64,000 bases of DNA. Origin: Tritonibacter scottomollicae. GTDB taxonomy: Bacteria; Pseudomonadota; Alphaproteobacteria; Rhodobacterales; Rhodobacteraceae. Positions 54,071-63,591 of this stretch are shown here, one piece after another (the first letter of the stretch is position 1; each line of letters starts with the position of its first letter). The translations under genes and the position numbers were made by a program. The DNA is taken from contig NZ_PVUF01000017.1 of the NCBI RefSeq assembly GCF_003003215.1, positions 1-64,000 of the forward strand, in the 5' to 3' direction. The notes beneath the pieces were generated by a model. That model was not told the DNA's origin. It searched no databases and worked only from the letters and a program-made list of their open reading frames with translations.

Positions 54071-54289
54071 TCAGGCGCCGTAGACGTGTGTCCGGGCCAG
54101 GTCCACGATGTCGGACCGGCGGACGCCGATATCGGCAAGGTCACGGTCGGTCAGCGAATCGAGCTCGTTGAATGTGCGTTTGTATTCACGATGCAGCGCC
54201 CAGGACGTCCGTGCGCTCTCGGCGACGCCGCGCAGGCGGGCCATGAGGGAGGAAGTCGCGGTGGTGGTGGTGTTCAGTGCATGTGCCAT
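54071..54289 (-). CDS. DUF1127-domain protein
   Basis: The 72-residue product has an N-terminal stretch MAHALNTTTTATSSLMARLR and the DUF1127 core EYKRTFNELDSLTDRDLADI followed by GVRRSDIVDLARTHVYG. Small DUF1127 proteins are abundant in alphaproteobacteria and several are linked to RNA turnover and stress or phosphate responses. The gene sits inside the ribosomal spc region, between rpmD and rplO, with terminators on both sides, so it is an independent unit. Confidence 0.85.
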   Translation of the reverse strand: MAHALNTTTTATSSLMARLRGVAESARTSWALHREYKRTFNELDSLTDRDLADIGVRRSDIVDLARTHVYGA

Positions 54290-54588
54290 CTGTATGATCC
54301 TTAATCTCTAGCCGGGACGGTTTTCCGCGGCTCTTGTTGTCTGTTGTGTTCTTTTGACACTTGGAGAGATAAGGCAGGTCGTTGGCGCTAACAACTGACA
54401 GTTCGGAACAGCCGCTATGCACCTGCAGCATAGACCCGCACCGCGGAAACGCCCTCCCGATACTGCGCAACATCACGGGCTGCAGAATGCCAGGAGGTCT
54501 TTGAACCGCACCGGTGGCATCTGAATTGGCCATCACCGCGACCCACGCGGGCATCCATCCAGGCTGACTGCCGAGGCGTGCAACAAAA

Positions 54589-54616
54589 AACGCCCCCGGA
54601 TCTCTCCGGAGGCGTT
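54589..54616 (-). terminator. Rho-independent terminator after rpmD
   Basis: On the minus strand AACGCCTCCGGA pairs with TCCGGGGGCGTT across GAGA, followed by TTTTTG, 29 bp after the rpmD stop. It should end the transcript from rpmC to rpmD. Confidence 0.88.
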
Positions 54617-54644
54617 CAGTACTTCGGTCAATCGAGAAAGAGGC

Positions 54645-54833
54645 TTAGCCGCGCTCTTCGACGATTTCGACCAGATGCTTGATCTTGTTGATCATGCCGC
54701 GCACGGAGGGGGTATCCTCCAACTCGCGGGTTTTGTGCATCTTGTTCAGGCCCAGGCCGATCAGGGTTGCGCGCTGGTCGGCGGGGCGACGGATCGGGGA
54801 GCCGATCTGTTTCACGACGATAGTTTTAGCCAT
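54645..54833 (-). CDS. rpmD: 50S ribosomal protein L30
   Basis: The 62-residue product [20 protein letters not shown] with [20 protein letters not shown] is complete bacterial L30. It is 12 bp after rpsE and followed by a terminator. Confidence 0.97.
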   Translation of the reverse strand: MAKTIVVKQIGSPIRRPADQRATLIGLGLNKMHKTRELEDTPSVRGMINKIKHLVEIVEERG

Positions 54834-54845
54834 GGATCAGTCTCC

Positions 54846-55424
54846 TTACGCTTCTTCAGCCACTTGGCTGGACTCGGCCGGAGCCTCGTCCCGCTTGGGC
54901 AGGATATCCGCAACTTTCTTGCCACGACGCTGAGCGACAGAGCGCGGGCTCTGTTCTTTCTTCAGACCGTCGATGGTGGCGCGGATCATGTTGTAAGGGT
55001 TCTGAGAGCCGACGGACTTGGAAACCACGTCCTTGATGCCCAGCATTTCGAAGACGGCACGCATCGGGCCACCTGCGATGATCCCGGTACCTTCCGGAGC
55101 GGTGCGCATGACCACTTTACCGGCGCCGTGACGACCATACATGTCGTGGTGGAGGGTCCGACCCTCCTTCAGCGGCACGCGGATCATCTGACGCTTTGCT
55201 TGCTCAGTCGCCTTGCGGATCGCCTCGGGTACTTCTTTCGCCTTACCCTTGCCGAAACCTACGCGGCCCTTCTGGTCGCCTACGACGACGAGAGCTGCGA
55301 AGCCAAAGCGCTTACCACCCTTAACGGTTTTGGACACGCGGTTGATTGCGACCAAACGATCTGCAAATTCCGGTGTCTCATCGCGATCGCGACGGTTGCC
55401 GCGGCGGTTATCACGTTCTGCCAT
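54846..55424 (-). CDS. rpsE: 30S ribosomal protein S5
   Basis: The start at 55424 gives 192 residues: [20 protein letters not shown], then [20 protein letters not shown] and [20 protein letters not shown], the S5 core. An N-terminal Arg/Asp-rich extension and a C-terminal tail are typical of alphaproteobacteria. Confidence 0.97.
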   Translation of the reverse strand: MAERDNRRGNRRDRDETPEFADRLVAINRVSKTVKGGKRFGFAALVVVGDQKGRVGFGKGKAKEVPEAIRKATEQAKRQMIRVPLKEGRTLHHDMYGRHGAGKVVMRTAPEGTGIIAGGPMRAVFEMLGIKDVVSKSVGSQNPYNMIRATIDGLKKEQSPRSVAQRRGKKVADILPKRDEAPAESSQVAEEA

Positions 55425-55585
55425 TTGGCATTCCTTCATGATGTGACGAGGAGGACATGCCGCCCCGTCCTTTGTTCCAATCCTGGTGGGCGGACAAAAG
55501 CCCAACCCCCGGATCATCGGGACCACCGAAATGGCCCACTCTCGAAATCAGTCGGGCGCCCCGACAGGCAGGGCGCCCGGATGAC

Positions 55586-55945
55586 TTAGATTTTCAGACC
55601 GCCTTCACGCGCAGCGTCGGCCAGGGCCTTCACTTTGCCGTGGTACAGGAAGCCGCCACGGTCGAAGTATGCTTCTTCGACGCCAGCTGCCTTTGCACGC
55701 TCTGCAATCACGGAACCGACTTTTGCCGCCGCTTCGATGTTGTTCTTGCCAACAAAACCAAGATCCTTCTCGAGGGTCGAGGCTGCGGCCAGAGTTACAC
55801 CTTTGACGTCGTCGATCACCTGAACAGAGATGTTCTTGTTCGAGCGGTGCACGGAGAGACGCAGACGACCTGCGTTCACCTTGCGAAGCTTGTTCCGGAC
55901 GCGCAAGCGGCGCTTCAGAAACAGGGTACGTTTGCTGTTTGCCAT
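55586..55945 (-). CDS. rplR: 50S ribosomal protein L18
   Basis: From the ATG at 55945 the product is 119 residues, [20 protein letters not shown] with [18 protein letters not shown] and [20 protein letters not shown], complete L18. It lies 11 bp after rplF and 161 bp before rpsE. Confidence 0.97.
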   Translation of the reverse strand: MANSKRTLFLKRRLRVRNKLRKVNAGRLRLSVHRSNKNISVQVIDDVKGVTLAAASTLEKDLGFVGKNNIEAAAKVGSVIAERAKAAGVEEAYFDRGGFLYHGKVKALADAAREGGLKI

Positions 55946-55956
55946 TGTGTTCGTCC

Positions 55957-56490
55957 TTACTTCTTCTTGCCTTCCTTGCGGAAGATGAACTCGCCCTTGT
56001 AGCGGATGCCTTTGCCTTTGTAGGGCTCGGGACGACGCCAGTCGCGGATTTTCGCCGCCACTTCGCCAACCGCTTGCGCGTCTGCACCTTCCACAACGAT
56101 CTCTGTCTGCTTCGGAGCGGTAATGGTGATACCTTCCGGTGCAGTGAAATCGACGTCGTGGCTGTAGCCGAGGTTCAGCTTCAGGGTGTTGCCCTGCATC
56201 TGAGCCCGGTAACCAACACCCTGGATCTCCAGCTCTTTTTTGAAGCCGGTGGTCACGCCTTGCACCATGTTGGCAACGATGGTGCGGGACATGCCCCACT
56301 GCTGACGTGCGCGCTTGGATTTGCCGCGCGGCTCAACAGTTACCACGTTGTCCTCAACAGTGAGGGTTACGTCGTCGGTTGCGGTGAAGCTCTGGGCGCC
56401 TTTCGGGCCCTTCACTTCGATGGTCTGGCCGGACAGGCTCGCGGAAACTCCGCTGGGCAGGTCGACCGGTCTTTTACCAATACGAGACAT
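55957..56490 (-). CDS. rplF: 50S ribosomal protein L6
   Basis: The 177-residue product starts [20 protein letters not shown] and carries the C-terminal signature [20 protein letters not shown] of L6. Confidence 0.98.
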   Translation of the reverse strand: MSRIGKRPVDLPSGVSASLSGQTIEVKGPKGAQSFTATDDVTLTVEDNVVTVEPRGKSKRARQQWGMSRTIVANMVQGVTTGFKKELEIQGVGYRAQMQGNTLKLNLGYSHDVDFTAPEGITITAPKQTEIVVEGADAQAVGEVAAKIRDWRRPEPYKGKGIRYKGEFIFRKEGKKK

Positions 56491-56505
56491 TGTACGTAGG
56501 CCTCC

Positions 56506-56898
56506 TTAGAATACGGTGCAAAGCACTTCGCCACCGACGTTGGCCGCGCGTGCGTTTGCATCCGACATCACACCCTTGGGGGTGGAGACAATCGACACGC
56601 CCAGGCCCTGACGGACCTGCGGAATGTCATTGACGCCCATGTAAACGCGACGACCGGGCGTGGAAACACGCTTCAGTTCGCGAATGACAGGTTCGCCTTC
56701 GTAGTACTTCAGGCTGATTTCAAGCGCCGGATGGCCGCGTTCATCAGTCCCTGCTTCATAGCCGCGAATGTAGCCCTCGGATTGCAGCACATCCAGAACC
56801 CAGGCACGCAGTTTGGAGCCCGGAGTCATGACGGTGGATTTGCCACGCTTTTGAGAGTTACGGATACGGGTGAGCATATCGCCGATAGGATCGTTCAT
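56506..56898 (-). CDS. rpsH: 30S ribosomal protein S8
   Basis: The 130-residue product has [20 protein letters not shown] and the C-terminal [20 protein letters not shown] of S8, which in E. coli also represses its own operon by binding spc mRNA. Confidence 0.98.
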   Translation of the reverse strand: MNDPIGDMLTRIRNSQKRGKSTVMTPGSKLRAWVLDVLQSEGYIRGYEAGTDERGHPALEISLKYYEGEPVIRELKRVSTPGRRVYMGVNDIPQVRQGLGVSIVSTPKGVMSDANARAANVGGEVLCTVF

Positions 56899-56910
56899 AT
56901 TGTCTCTCCC

Positions 56911-57216
56911 TTACCAGCTCGATTTCACCATGCCGGGGATCTGGCCATTCGAGCCCAGGTCCCGCAACGCGATCCGGCTAACCTTCAGCTTACGATAGTA
57001 AGCGTGGGGACGGCCGGTCAGCTGGCAGCGGTTATGCAGACGGGTTGCCGACGAGTTGCGCGGCAGTTTCGCCAGTTGAAGGCGCGCTTTGAAACGCTCT
57101 TCCATCGGGCGGGATTCGTCGTTCGCGATCTCTTTGAGCTCGGCACGTTTGGCAGCGTATTTGGCCACCAGGCGCTCGCGCTTCTTTTCGCGTTCGATCA
57201 TTGCTTTTTTAGCCAT
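56911..57216 (-). CDS. rpsN: 30S ribosomal protein S14
   Basis: The 101-residue product is the zinc-independent (Cys-less) form of S14: [20 protein letters not shown] and [20 protein letters not shown]. Confidence 0.98.
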   Translation of the reverse strand: MAKKAMIEREKKRERLVAKYAAKRAELKEIANDESRPMEERFKARLQLAKLPRNSSATRLHNRCQLTGRPHAYYRKLKVSRIALRDLGSNGQIPGMVKSSW

Positions 57217-57235
57217 GGTCTCTTCCTCTCCGCGA

Positions 57236-57799
57236 TCAGCTGTTGAAGGGCATGTTGAAAGCTTTCAACAGCGCCTTAGCTTCCGCGTCGGTGTTCGCGG
57301 TGGTGGCAATTACGATGTCCATGCCCCAGGATTCGTCGATTTTGTCGAAATCGATTTCCGGGAACACGATGTGCTCTTTCAGGCCCATGGCGTAGTTGCC
57401 ACGACCGTCGAAAGAGGTGCCGGACACACCGCGGAAGTCGCGGATCCGGGGCATCGCGATGGTGATCAGACGGTCGAGGAATTCGTACATCCGTTCGCCG
57501 CGCAGGGTCACCTTTGCACCCATCGGCATGCCTTCACGAACGCGGAAGCCAGCGATGGAGTTCTTTGCAATGGTGGTCAGCGCTTTCTGACCGGCGATCT
57601 TGGTCAGGTCTTCCTGAGCCGATTTCGCCTTCTTGCTGTCCTTAACGGCAGCACGACCGCAGCCGATGTTGAGAACGATTTTCTCCAACTTGGGGATCAT
57701 CATCTCGTTTTTGTAGCTGAATTCCTCTTTCAGGGACGCACGGATGCTGTCCTTGTAAAGGGCCTTCAGACGCGGGGTGTAGGTTGCATCGTCAAGCAT
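57236..57799 (-). CDS. rplE: 50S ribosomal protein L5
   Basis: The 187-residue product has [20 protein letters not shown], RKPAxx-like [20 protein letters not shown] and [19 protein letters not shown], complete L5. It overlaps rplX by one base. Confidence 0.98.
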   Translation of the reverse strand: MLDDATYTPRLKALYKDSIRASLKEEFSYKNEMMIPKLEKIVLNIGCGRAAVKDSKKAKSAQEDLTKIAGQKALTTIAKNSIAGFRVREGMPMGAKVTLRGERMYEFLDRLITIAMPRIRDFRGVSGTSFDGRGNYAMGLKEHIVFPEIDFDKIDESWGMDIVIATTANTDAEAKALLKAFNMPFNS

Positions 57800-58104
57800 C
57801 AGACAGTCTCCCCGGTGGTTTTTGCAAAGCGCACCTTCTTGCCGTCTTCCTCACGGAAGCCGACGCGGGTTGCCTTGCCGTTTGCGTCCAGCAGAGCCAG
57901 GTTCGACAATTCGATCGGCTGAGCTTTGGGCAGACGGCCGCCTTGGGCGGTCTGGGACTGACGGGTGTGGCGGATGGCCATGTTCACACCATCAACAACA
58001 GCTTTGCCGGCCTTGGGGTCGACGGAAGCAATCGTGCCTTCCTGACCTTTGTCCTTGCCAGCCAGCACGACGACCTTGTCGCCTTTGCGCAGTTTAGCAG
58101 CCAT
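57799..58104 (-). CDS. rplX: 50S ribosomal protein L24
   Basis: The 101-residue product [20 protein letters not shown] has the KOW motif and the [20 protein letters not shown] loop of L24. It follows rplN by 2 bp. Confidence 0.98.
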   Translation of the reverse strand: MAAKLRKGDKVVVLAGKDKGQEGTIASVDPKAGKAVVDGVNMAIRHTRQSQTAQGGRLPKAQPIELSNLALLDANGKATRVGFREEDGKKVRFAKTTGETV

Positions 58105-58106
58105 AG

Positions 58107-58475
58107 TTAGAGCACCTCCGGAGCGAGCGAGATGATCTTCATGAAGCTCTTCGCGCGAAGTTCGCGAACAACCGGGCCGAAGATACGGGTGCCGACCGGC
58201 TCGTTGTTGTTATTCAGGATAACAGCAGCGTTGCGGTCAAAACGGATGGCGGTACCGTCTTCACGACGAACCTCTTTGGCGGTGCGTACGACGACGGCCT
58301 TGCGGACGTCCCCTTTTTTAACGCGACCGCGCGGGATGGCTTCTTTAACCGAGACGACAATGATGTCGCCGACGGAAGCGTACTTACGCTTGGAGCCACC
58401 CAGAACCTTGATGCACTGAACTCGGCGTGCGCCGGAGTTGTCAGCTACATCCAGATTTGTTTGCATCTGGATCAT
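58107..58475 (-). CDS. rplN: 50S ribosomal protein L14
   Basis: The 122-residue product [20 protein letters not shown] with [20 protein letters not shown] and the C-terminal [18 protein letters not shown] is L14. It lies 102 bp after rpsQ, wider than usual. Confidence 0.98.
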   Translation of the reverse strand: MIQMQTNLDVADNSGARRVQCIKVLGGSKRKYASVGDIIVVSVKEAIPRGRVKKGDVRKAVVVRTAKEVRREDGTAIRFDRNAAVILNNNNEPVGTRIFGPVVRELRAKSFMKIISLAPEVL

Positions 58476-58557
58476 GTGGTTTCTCCCGACCTTTGGGGCG
58501 CCGATGCGTGGCGTGATCCCCCAGGGTTTCGACTGTGCTGATCAGCAAAGTCGCCAG

Positions 58558-58577
58558 GAGCCTGTGGTTACAGGCTC
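58558..58577. repeat. Hairpin directly after rpsQ
   Basis: GAGCCTGT and ACAGGCTC form a perfect 8-bp stem with a 4-nt loop right at the rpsQ stop, in the 102-bp gap before rplN. No T run follows, so it is likely an mRNA-stability or pausing element. Confidence 0.45.
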
Positions 58578-58808
58578 TTAGGCGTCAATGACTTCCCAGC
58601 GTTTCGTTTTCGATTTCGGCGCGCATTCGATGATGCGTACGGAGTCGCCGACCTTGAAAGCGTTCTGTTCATCGTGAGCCCGGTACTTCTTGGACTTACG
58701 GATGGTTTTCTTCAGAACCGGGTGTGTGAAGCGGCGCTCCACGGACACGGTCACGGTCTGAGCGTTTGCGTCGGATGTAACGACGCCAGACAGGATACGT
58801 TTGGGCAT
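58578..58808 (-). CDS. rpsQ: 30S ribosomal protein S17
   Basis: The 76-residue product [20 protein letters not shown] with [20 protein letters not shown] is complete S17, 12 bp after rpmC. Confidence 0.98.
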   Translation of the reverse strand: MPKRILSGVVTSDANAQTVTVSVERRFTHPVLKKTIRKSKKYRAHDEQNAFKVGDSVRIIECAPKSKTKRWEVIDA

Positions 58809-58820
58809 CTGTAGAGCTCC

Positions 58821-59021
58821 TTATTCAGCTGCTGCTGCAGCTTTTTCGTTCAGGATGGTTTTCACGCGAGCAGCATTGCGGCGGGCCGCCTTGATGCCTG
58901 CAGTGTTTTCCAACTGACCGGTCGCTTGTTGAAAGCGCAGATTGAAGCTCTCTTTTTTGAGGTTTGCGAGTTGATCGCGGAGCTCGTCCACGGTCTTGTC
59001 GCGCAGATCCTTGGCGTTCAT
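58821..59021 (-). CDS. rpmC: 50S ribosomal protein L29
   Basis: The 66-residue product [20 protein letters not shown] with [20 protein letters not shown] is L29. In the standard cluster rplP precedes it; here rplP is absent, and a plus-strand gene of another kind lies upstream. Confidence 0.97.
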   Translation of the reverse strand: MNAKDLRDKTVDELRDQLANLKKESFNLRFQQATGQLENTAGIKAARRNAARVKTILNEKAAAAAE

Positions 59022-59299
59022 CGCCTTGCGTTCCTTTCCTTGGCACCAGAGGGCCCCTTATGGTGGGTCACCCTTTGCCCTGGTGGGTTATGTAGACTGC
59101 ACGGAAATGTGCAGAAAAAAGAATCGCCCGACACAATCCGACTCGCGAATTGCGGTGAGCGATGCGTCCCTCTACAGGAGCAACGCCGGAAGGGCAAGGG
59201 CAACCTGCCTATTGCTGTCCATGCGCCGCATGCTTGACTTTGCACACTCGACCTCCCAGCACTGGCGTCGTGACTCCTCCATCAAAGGCCGCCTCCCAC
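59022..59299. promoter_or_regulatory. Region upstream of rpmC, promoter expected
   Basis: Because rplP and the S10 genes do not adjoin, rpmC should have its own promoter here. On the minus strand TACATA (near 59088) is a fair -10 with a weak TTTTCT 18 bp upstream, beside a small dyad (TGCAC/GTGCA near 59098-59113). The AAGGAAAGGA before rpmC is a good ribosome binding site. Confidence 0.35.
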
Positions 59300-59911
59300 A
59301 TGGATACATCAGCCTCCGACGTGGCCCCCGTTGAGCGACCGAAGCTGACTTTCGCACCGGAAGTTTGTACATGGCTGGAGGACCATTACGCAAATGCCGA
59401 TGTCATTCTAGAATATGGCAGCGGCGGCTCGACTGTGCTGGGGGCCGAGATGCCCGGCAAGACGCTTTATTCCGTCGAAAGCAGCCGTGACTGGCACGAC
59501 ATGATGCAACGGTACTTCGACCAGAATGATGTGCCGTCCCCGCCTTTGCTGCACTATGTGAATATCGGTCGCACCGGGAAATGGGGTCTACCGGTCGACA
59601 ATGAACACCACCACCGCTTTCACAAGTACCCGCTCTCGGTCTGGGATCTTGAGGGGTTTCGCCACCCCGATCTGATCCTGATCGACGGCAGGTTTCGCGT
59701 CGCCTGCGCCCTGACGGCCATGCTGCGCTGCACTCGGAAAGTGACGCTGCTGTTTGACGACTACCGGGACCGCAAACGCTATCAGGTGCTGGAGGAGTTC
59801 CTCGACCTCAAGGAAATGCGCGGTTTCATGGCCCGTTTCGAGATCGAGCCGACTGCACTACCCCGCGAGCATATGACCCGCATCATCGGCCTGTTCGCGC
59901 GCGCATTCTAA
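59300..59911 (+). CDS. Predicted SAM-dependent methyltransferase-like protein
   Basis: The start at 59300 (MDTSASDVAPVERPKLTFAP) gives 203 residues. VILEYGSGGSTVLGAEM resembles the glycine-rich SAM loop, VESSRDW a motif II-like acidic turn, and DLILIDGRFRVACALTAM plus LLFDDYRDRKRYQVLE a class I Rossmann methyltransferase or related sugar-processing protein. No exact family. It diverges from rpmC and occupies the place where rplP would be expected. Confidence 0.5.
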   Translation: MDTSASDVAPVERPKLTFAPEVCTWLEDHYANADVILEYGSGGSTVLGAEMPGKTLYSVESSRDWHDMMQRYFDQNDVPSPPLLHYVNIGRTGKWGLPVDNEHHHRFHKYPLSVWDLEGFRHPDLILIDGRFRVACALTAMLRCTRKVTLLFDDYRDRKRYQVLEEFLDLKEMRGFMARFEIEPTALPREHMTRIIGLFARAF

Positions 59912-60040
59912 GGAGCGCGTAACCGCAGCTGTGGACCAAGACGCATCCGCTGTCACTGATCGCGAAGCATGCCGCCGCGAGCTGCCAGTCAACATACTAT
60001 GCCCGATTGCGCTGCACGCCCGTTCTGTAAAGATGCAGAC

Positions 60041-61084
60041 CTAGATAATCTCATCCTCATCAAACATCGCAGCTCCTTCCAATTGCGCGTGCAAACTCTC
60101 GATCCGGATTTCGGCCTCGGAACTATTGACCACGCGCGCAATGTGGAACAAGGCATCACCTTCATTGACGATAGGCAGGTTGGCCCGCCCAATGATAAGG
60201 CCCGCCTGGCTGGCCGTAAGTTCCATCTCCTCTTCGCCAAACGGATCGGCGACGATGCCAAGAACATCTCCCTCCTCAACCATCTCGCCGGTCGTCTTGT
60301 AGGCGCGCAGCAAACCACCTGCGGGTGCGCGTTCCCAACTGGAGTCGCTGGCGCGCACCGGCACCACTTCGGCCAGGGGTACACCGTCATCAGGGATCAT
60401 ACCCAGCGCATGCATGACCCGCAGAATACCCGCCACGCCAACGCGGGCAGATTGCTCGTCAAACCGCAGCCCCTCCCCCGCCTCATACAGCAGGATGTCG
60501 ACACCCGCCTTCTGCGCCTCATGCCGCAGGGACCCTTCGCGCAGGCCCGAGCGGATCACCACCGGTGCGCCAAAGGCGTCAGCATAGGCCAGCGTCTCCT
60601 GCGCCTTTGGCGACACCCGGATCTGCGGCATGTTGGTGCGATGAATGGCGGCAGAATGCAGGTCGATGCCAAGATCGGAGCGCGCCACGATTTCGGTCAT
60701 GAACAGATGCGCCAAACGGCTGGCAAGCGAGCCGCCTTCGCTGCCGGGAAAGCAACGGTTCAGATCACGCCTATCCGGTAGATAGCGCGAGTGGTTCAGA
60801 AACCCGAACGTATTGACGATCGGAACCACGATGAGCGTCCCCTTCAACCGCGCGAACTGGCGACTGCGCAGCAACCGGCGAGCGATCTCGACACCGATGA
60901 CCTCATCCCCGTGGATCGCGGCAGACACAAACAGCGTTGGTCCCTCTTCCGCACCATGGATGACGTGAGCGGACATATTTACGGGTGTGTGGTCGGACAA
61001 CACGCTGACCGGCATGTCCACTGTGCGGCGCGTGCCGGGGGGAACGTGAAAACCGCCAATTTCAAAAGGGGAACGCCGAGCCAT
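60041..61084 (-). CDS. Succinylglutamate desuccinylase/aspartoacylase-family protein
   Basis: The 347-residue product has the zinc ligands of M14-like deacylases: HGDE (H58 and E61) in SAAIHGDEVIGVEIARRL and DLHSAAIH (H143), with NTFGFLNHSRYLPDRRDLNR between them. The C-terminal third is a beta-rich domain. Such proteins deacylate N-acyl amino acids or related amides; the substrate is unknown. It stands alone. Confidence 0.85.
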   Translation of the reverse strand: MARRSPFEIGGFHVPPGTRRTVDMPVSVLSDHTPVNMSAHVIHGAEEGPTLFVSAAIHGDEVIGVEIARRLLRSRQFARLKGTLIVVPIVNTFGFLNHSRYLPDRRDLNRCFPGSEGGSLASRLAHLFMTEIVARSDLGIDLHSAAIHRTNMPQIRVSPKAQETLAYADAFGAPVVIRSGLREGSLRHEAQKAGVDILLYEAGEGLRFDEQSARVGVAGILRVMHALGMIPDDGVPLAEVVPVRASDSSWERAPAGGLLRAYKTTGEMVEEGDVLGIVADPFGEEEMELTASQAGLIIGRANLPIVNEGDALFHIARVVNSSEAEIRIESLHAQLEGAAMFDEDEII

Positions 61085-61175
61085 TTTGGTGCCTCTTGGA
61101 AAAATTCTACCGGACGCTAAGCGGCTTTGGTCGTTTTGACAATCATGCCGGTGCCGCGCGCAGCAAGTTGTGCGC

Positions 61176-61907
61176 TCACTGTGCGTAAGCCGCCTCGATC
61201 AGCCCCACCAACGGTGCATCCGATTTCGGCCGCAGTTTGTGGGCAGCCCCGATCCGATTGTAGCCGAAGTTTTCAAAGTCAGCGGCATAATAGTCCTCGA
61301 TAATGGTCCGGCTGCGGGCATTTAGATCCGACACGGTGGACCCACTCACGCGTTCTGTCCGATTGCGCACCGGCAGCGCGACGTCGGATTGAGTTATGTT
61401 CTGTACGATGCTCCAGTCGTCGGCGATTTCTTCCAGGCGACAGACCAGCTTCACCAGTGGCGCACCAGCGGTGCCGACGACCCATGGCAGGCAAGGATGT
61501 AGGGTCATGTGGGTGTCGAGCGCTTCCGGGTCACGACCATCGAGACGCTCAGAGACCCATTCATTGAGCGAAAGCCTTTGCCCCCCGTTTGCGTCCTCTC
61601 CAACCTGGCACTCGTACCTGTAGAGCGAACACACCCGCTCATAAGGACGTCGTACAAGGGCAAAGGTCTTGAGCGCATCCCAATAAGCGCCCCCAGCCAC
61701 GTGCCGCCATTCCCGCGCTTTGCCATGTAGGTAAAATTCCTTCAACGCAGCACCGACGGCGGTTCCGCCACATTTGGGAAAATGAACAAAAAAGTATGGT
61801 CGCTGAAAGGACTTCGTCAGCCAGTTTATTGCAACTTCAGTTGGTACGGCCTGCTTTGCGGCAGCGTGCTCGGGGTATTCGATAATGGGGCACCTGTTGG
61901 TCGCGGG
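61176..61907 (-). pseudogene. Sulfotransferase-like gene without a canonical start codon
   Basis: The frame is open from just after a TGA at 61908-61910 to the stop at 61176. The usual gene-finder start, a TTG at 61745, would cut off the motif FFVHFPKCGGTAVGAAL, which is encoded in the same frame just upstream (61746-61791) and is the PAPS 5'-phosphosulfate loop of sulfotransferases. Downstream FALVRRPYERVCSLYRYE is the 3'-phosphate region. No ATG, GTG or TTG lies in frame between the TGA and that loop; an ATT at 61886 after AGGTG is the only odd candidate. So the N terminus is either non-canonically started or has been damaged by mutation. Product of about 235 residues if read from ATT. Confidence 0.6.
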
Positions 61908-61989
61908 TCACGGCTGCAGGCTCACATGGTGCGCTTAAGAAAACCTAAAGCCCCGCAGTTTCATGCAAAATCGCGCTGACCTCGCCCCC

Positions 61990-62610
61990 TCAGGCCCAGG
62001 CGTAATTAAAGCTGACCGAAATCCGCTCATCTTCGGCCATGTTCATCGGCACCTCATGGCGGATGAAACTCTCCCACAGCAGTACATCACCAACCTTCGG
62101 CGTCTCATAGACAAAGCTCCGCAGCTCGCGGCGGCACTCTTTGGTGCGCGGCGGATGAGCCATCATCATCGCGTGACGCGGATCCTCCAGTTTCAGAGCG
62201 GATGCCCCATCCGGCATCGAAACATAGGTGGTGCCGGAAATCACCGAATGCGGGTGAATATGGCTCGCATGGGTGCCGCCCTCGGGCAGAATATTGATCC
62301 AAAGATCCTCAAGCTTCAGCACGCGCCCGTCGAGGTTCAGCTCCAGGTCCTGGGCAAAGGCCGCAACATGGGCATCAAGCGATTTGACCAGGTCGGCAAA
62401 GATCGGAAAGCGCCATGGCAGATCGGTGAGCGAGGCATAGGAGGTATAACCCGGATAGCCATTCTCCTCGCACCAGTCCTGCCCCGCCTCGTCGTCCTCG
62501 GCGATGGTGATGCAGGAGGTTTGCATTTCCTGCGGATCAATATTGGGGCCGTGCTCGGAGAGCGCAGCCCGGTAAAGGCGGGTCACAAAGAGGGAATCGA
62601 TCTGGGCCAT
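61990..62610 (-). CDS. TIGR02466-type putative 2-oxoglutarate/Fe(II) dioxygenase
   Basis: From the ATG at 62610 (MAQIDSLFVTRLYRAALSEH) the product is 206 residues. HIHPHSVISGTTYVSMP (about 117-133) has the metal-binding His region, SFIRHEVPMNMAEDERISVS the distal His and the Arg for 2-oxoglutarate, as in TIGR02466 proteins. The target is unknown; some relatives hydroxylate small molecules or proteins. A further ATG six codons upstream exists. Confidence 0.8.
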   Translation of the reverse strand: MAQIDSLFVTRLYRAALSEHGPNIDPQEMQTSCITIAEDDEAGQDWCEENGYPGYTSYASLTDLPWRFPIFADLVKSLDAHVAAFAQDLELNLDGRVLKLEDLWINILPEGGTHASHIHPHSVISGTTYVSMPDGASALKLEDPRHAMMMAHPPRTKECRRELRSFVYETPKVGDVLLWESFIRHEVPMNMAEDERISVSFNYAWA

Positions 62611-62669
62611 GGGGCTCTGATAGCGCAAGGAGGCCCGTCTTGGCGAGAGGGATGCCGTACTGAAAGCAC

Positions 62670-62696
62670 AACACGCGCACCGAGGGTGCGCGTGTT
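62670..62696. terminator. Strong inverted repeat after the solute-binding protein gene
   Basis: AACACGCGCACC and GGTGCGCGTGTT form a perfect 12-bp stem with a 3-nt loop, 56 bp after the binding-protein stop on the minus strand. The T run is short, so it is a likely but not ideal terminator. Confidence 0.65.
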
Positions 62697-62751
62697 ACGA
62701 GACATGCAGATCAATGGCGGCGCCTACCGAGCGCCAAGGCTCAGAGAAGCC

Positions 62752-63462
62752 CTATTTGTAGCGGGCCGCGATTTCAGTCTGCGTTCCGTCATCAATCATT
62801 GATTGCAGCGCGGTCTGCATACGATCCACCAGCGCCTGATCGGTTTTCTGGCTACAGGCCAGTGACATCATGGTGGTGGAAAGGACCAGCGCCTCTTCAA
62901 TCTCCACCCCATCCGCGAGCGCCGACTCGAGGAAGGAGCCTGAGGTCGCCATCAAGTCGATCCGCCCTTGCAGCAGCTTTTTCAAGGTGGCCGATTGCGT
63001 CGGTGCCAGATCGATAGCGTCAAATCCCGCGCCTTCCAATACGCCAACGGTGTAATCGCCGGTCTGCGTTCCGGTGCGATAGCTGCGCGCCTCTTCGATT
63101 GTCGCAGGGGCGATATCGCTGCCAGACTTGCGGACCAGGATGGTGCTATCCGAGGCAAGAGGTTCCACCCACTTGAACTTCGGATCACGTTCCGGCGTGT
63201 GCGTGGTGCTGAAAACGCAGGTATTTGGGCGGCGCTCTGCCTGACCGATGGCGCGCGACCACTGCGTCAGTTCCGCCTCGTAGGTGATGCCCGCGCGGTC
63301 CATGATTTCAAACACCTGGTCTGCCCCAAGCCCCACGATCTCGCCATCGCGTTCAAAGTTCAACGGAGCGTAATCTTCGGTGAACAGACGCACATCTGCG
63401 GCCTGAGCAGCACCAGAAACCCCGAGGGCAACAACCGTAATAAAACTAGTAACGAATTTCAT
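62752..63462 (-). CDS. Family 3 extracellular solute-binding protein
   Basis: The start at 63462 (MKFVTSFITVVALGVSGAAQ), 7 nt after GAGGA, is preferred over an ATG six bases upstream. The 236-residue product has a signal ending AAQAA and the family-3 pattern FTEDYAPLNFERDGEIVGLG and ADQVFEIMDRAG, with a Ser/Thr-type ligand pocket. No permease or ATPase gene lies beside it in the window, so its transporter, or a sensing role, is undetermined. Confidence 0.85.
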   Translation of the reverse strand: MKFVTSFITVVALGVSGAAQAADVRLFTEDYAPLNFERDGEIVGLGADQVFEIMDRAGITYEAELTQWSRAIGQAERRPNTCVFSTTHTPERDPKFKWVEPLASDSTILVRKSGSDIAPATIEEARSYRTGTQTGDYTVGVLEGAGFDAIDLAPTQSATLKKLLQGRIDLMATSGSFLESALADGVEIEEALVLSTTMMSLACSQKTDQALVDRMQTALQSMIDDGTQTEIAARYK

Positions 63463-63591
63463 GGACATGTCCTCTTGTCGTGTCGGATTCGACGATGACC
63501 TTAGATCAGAAAGCTGAATGAAACGTTCTTGCCATCGGGCGGCTTATTGTACGCATGGCGCACGCTTTCCACCGCCCCCAAATGAGTACCC

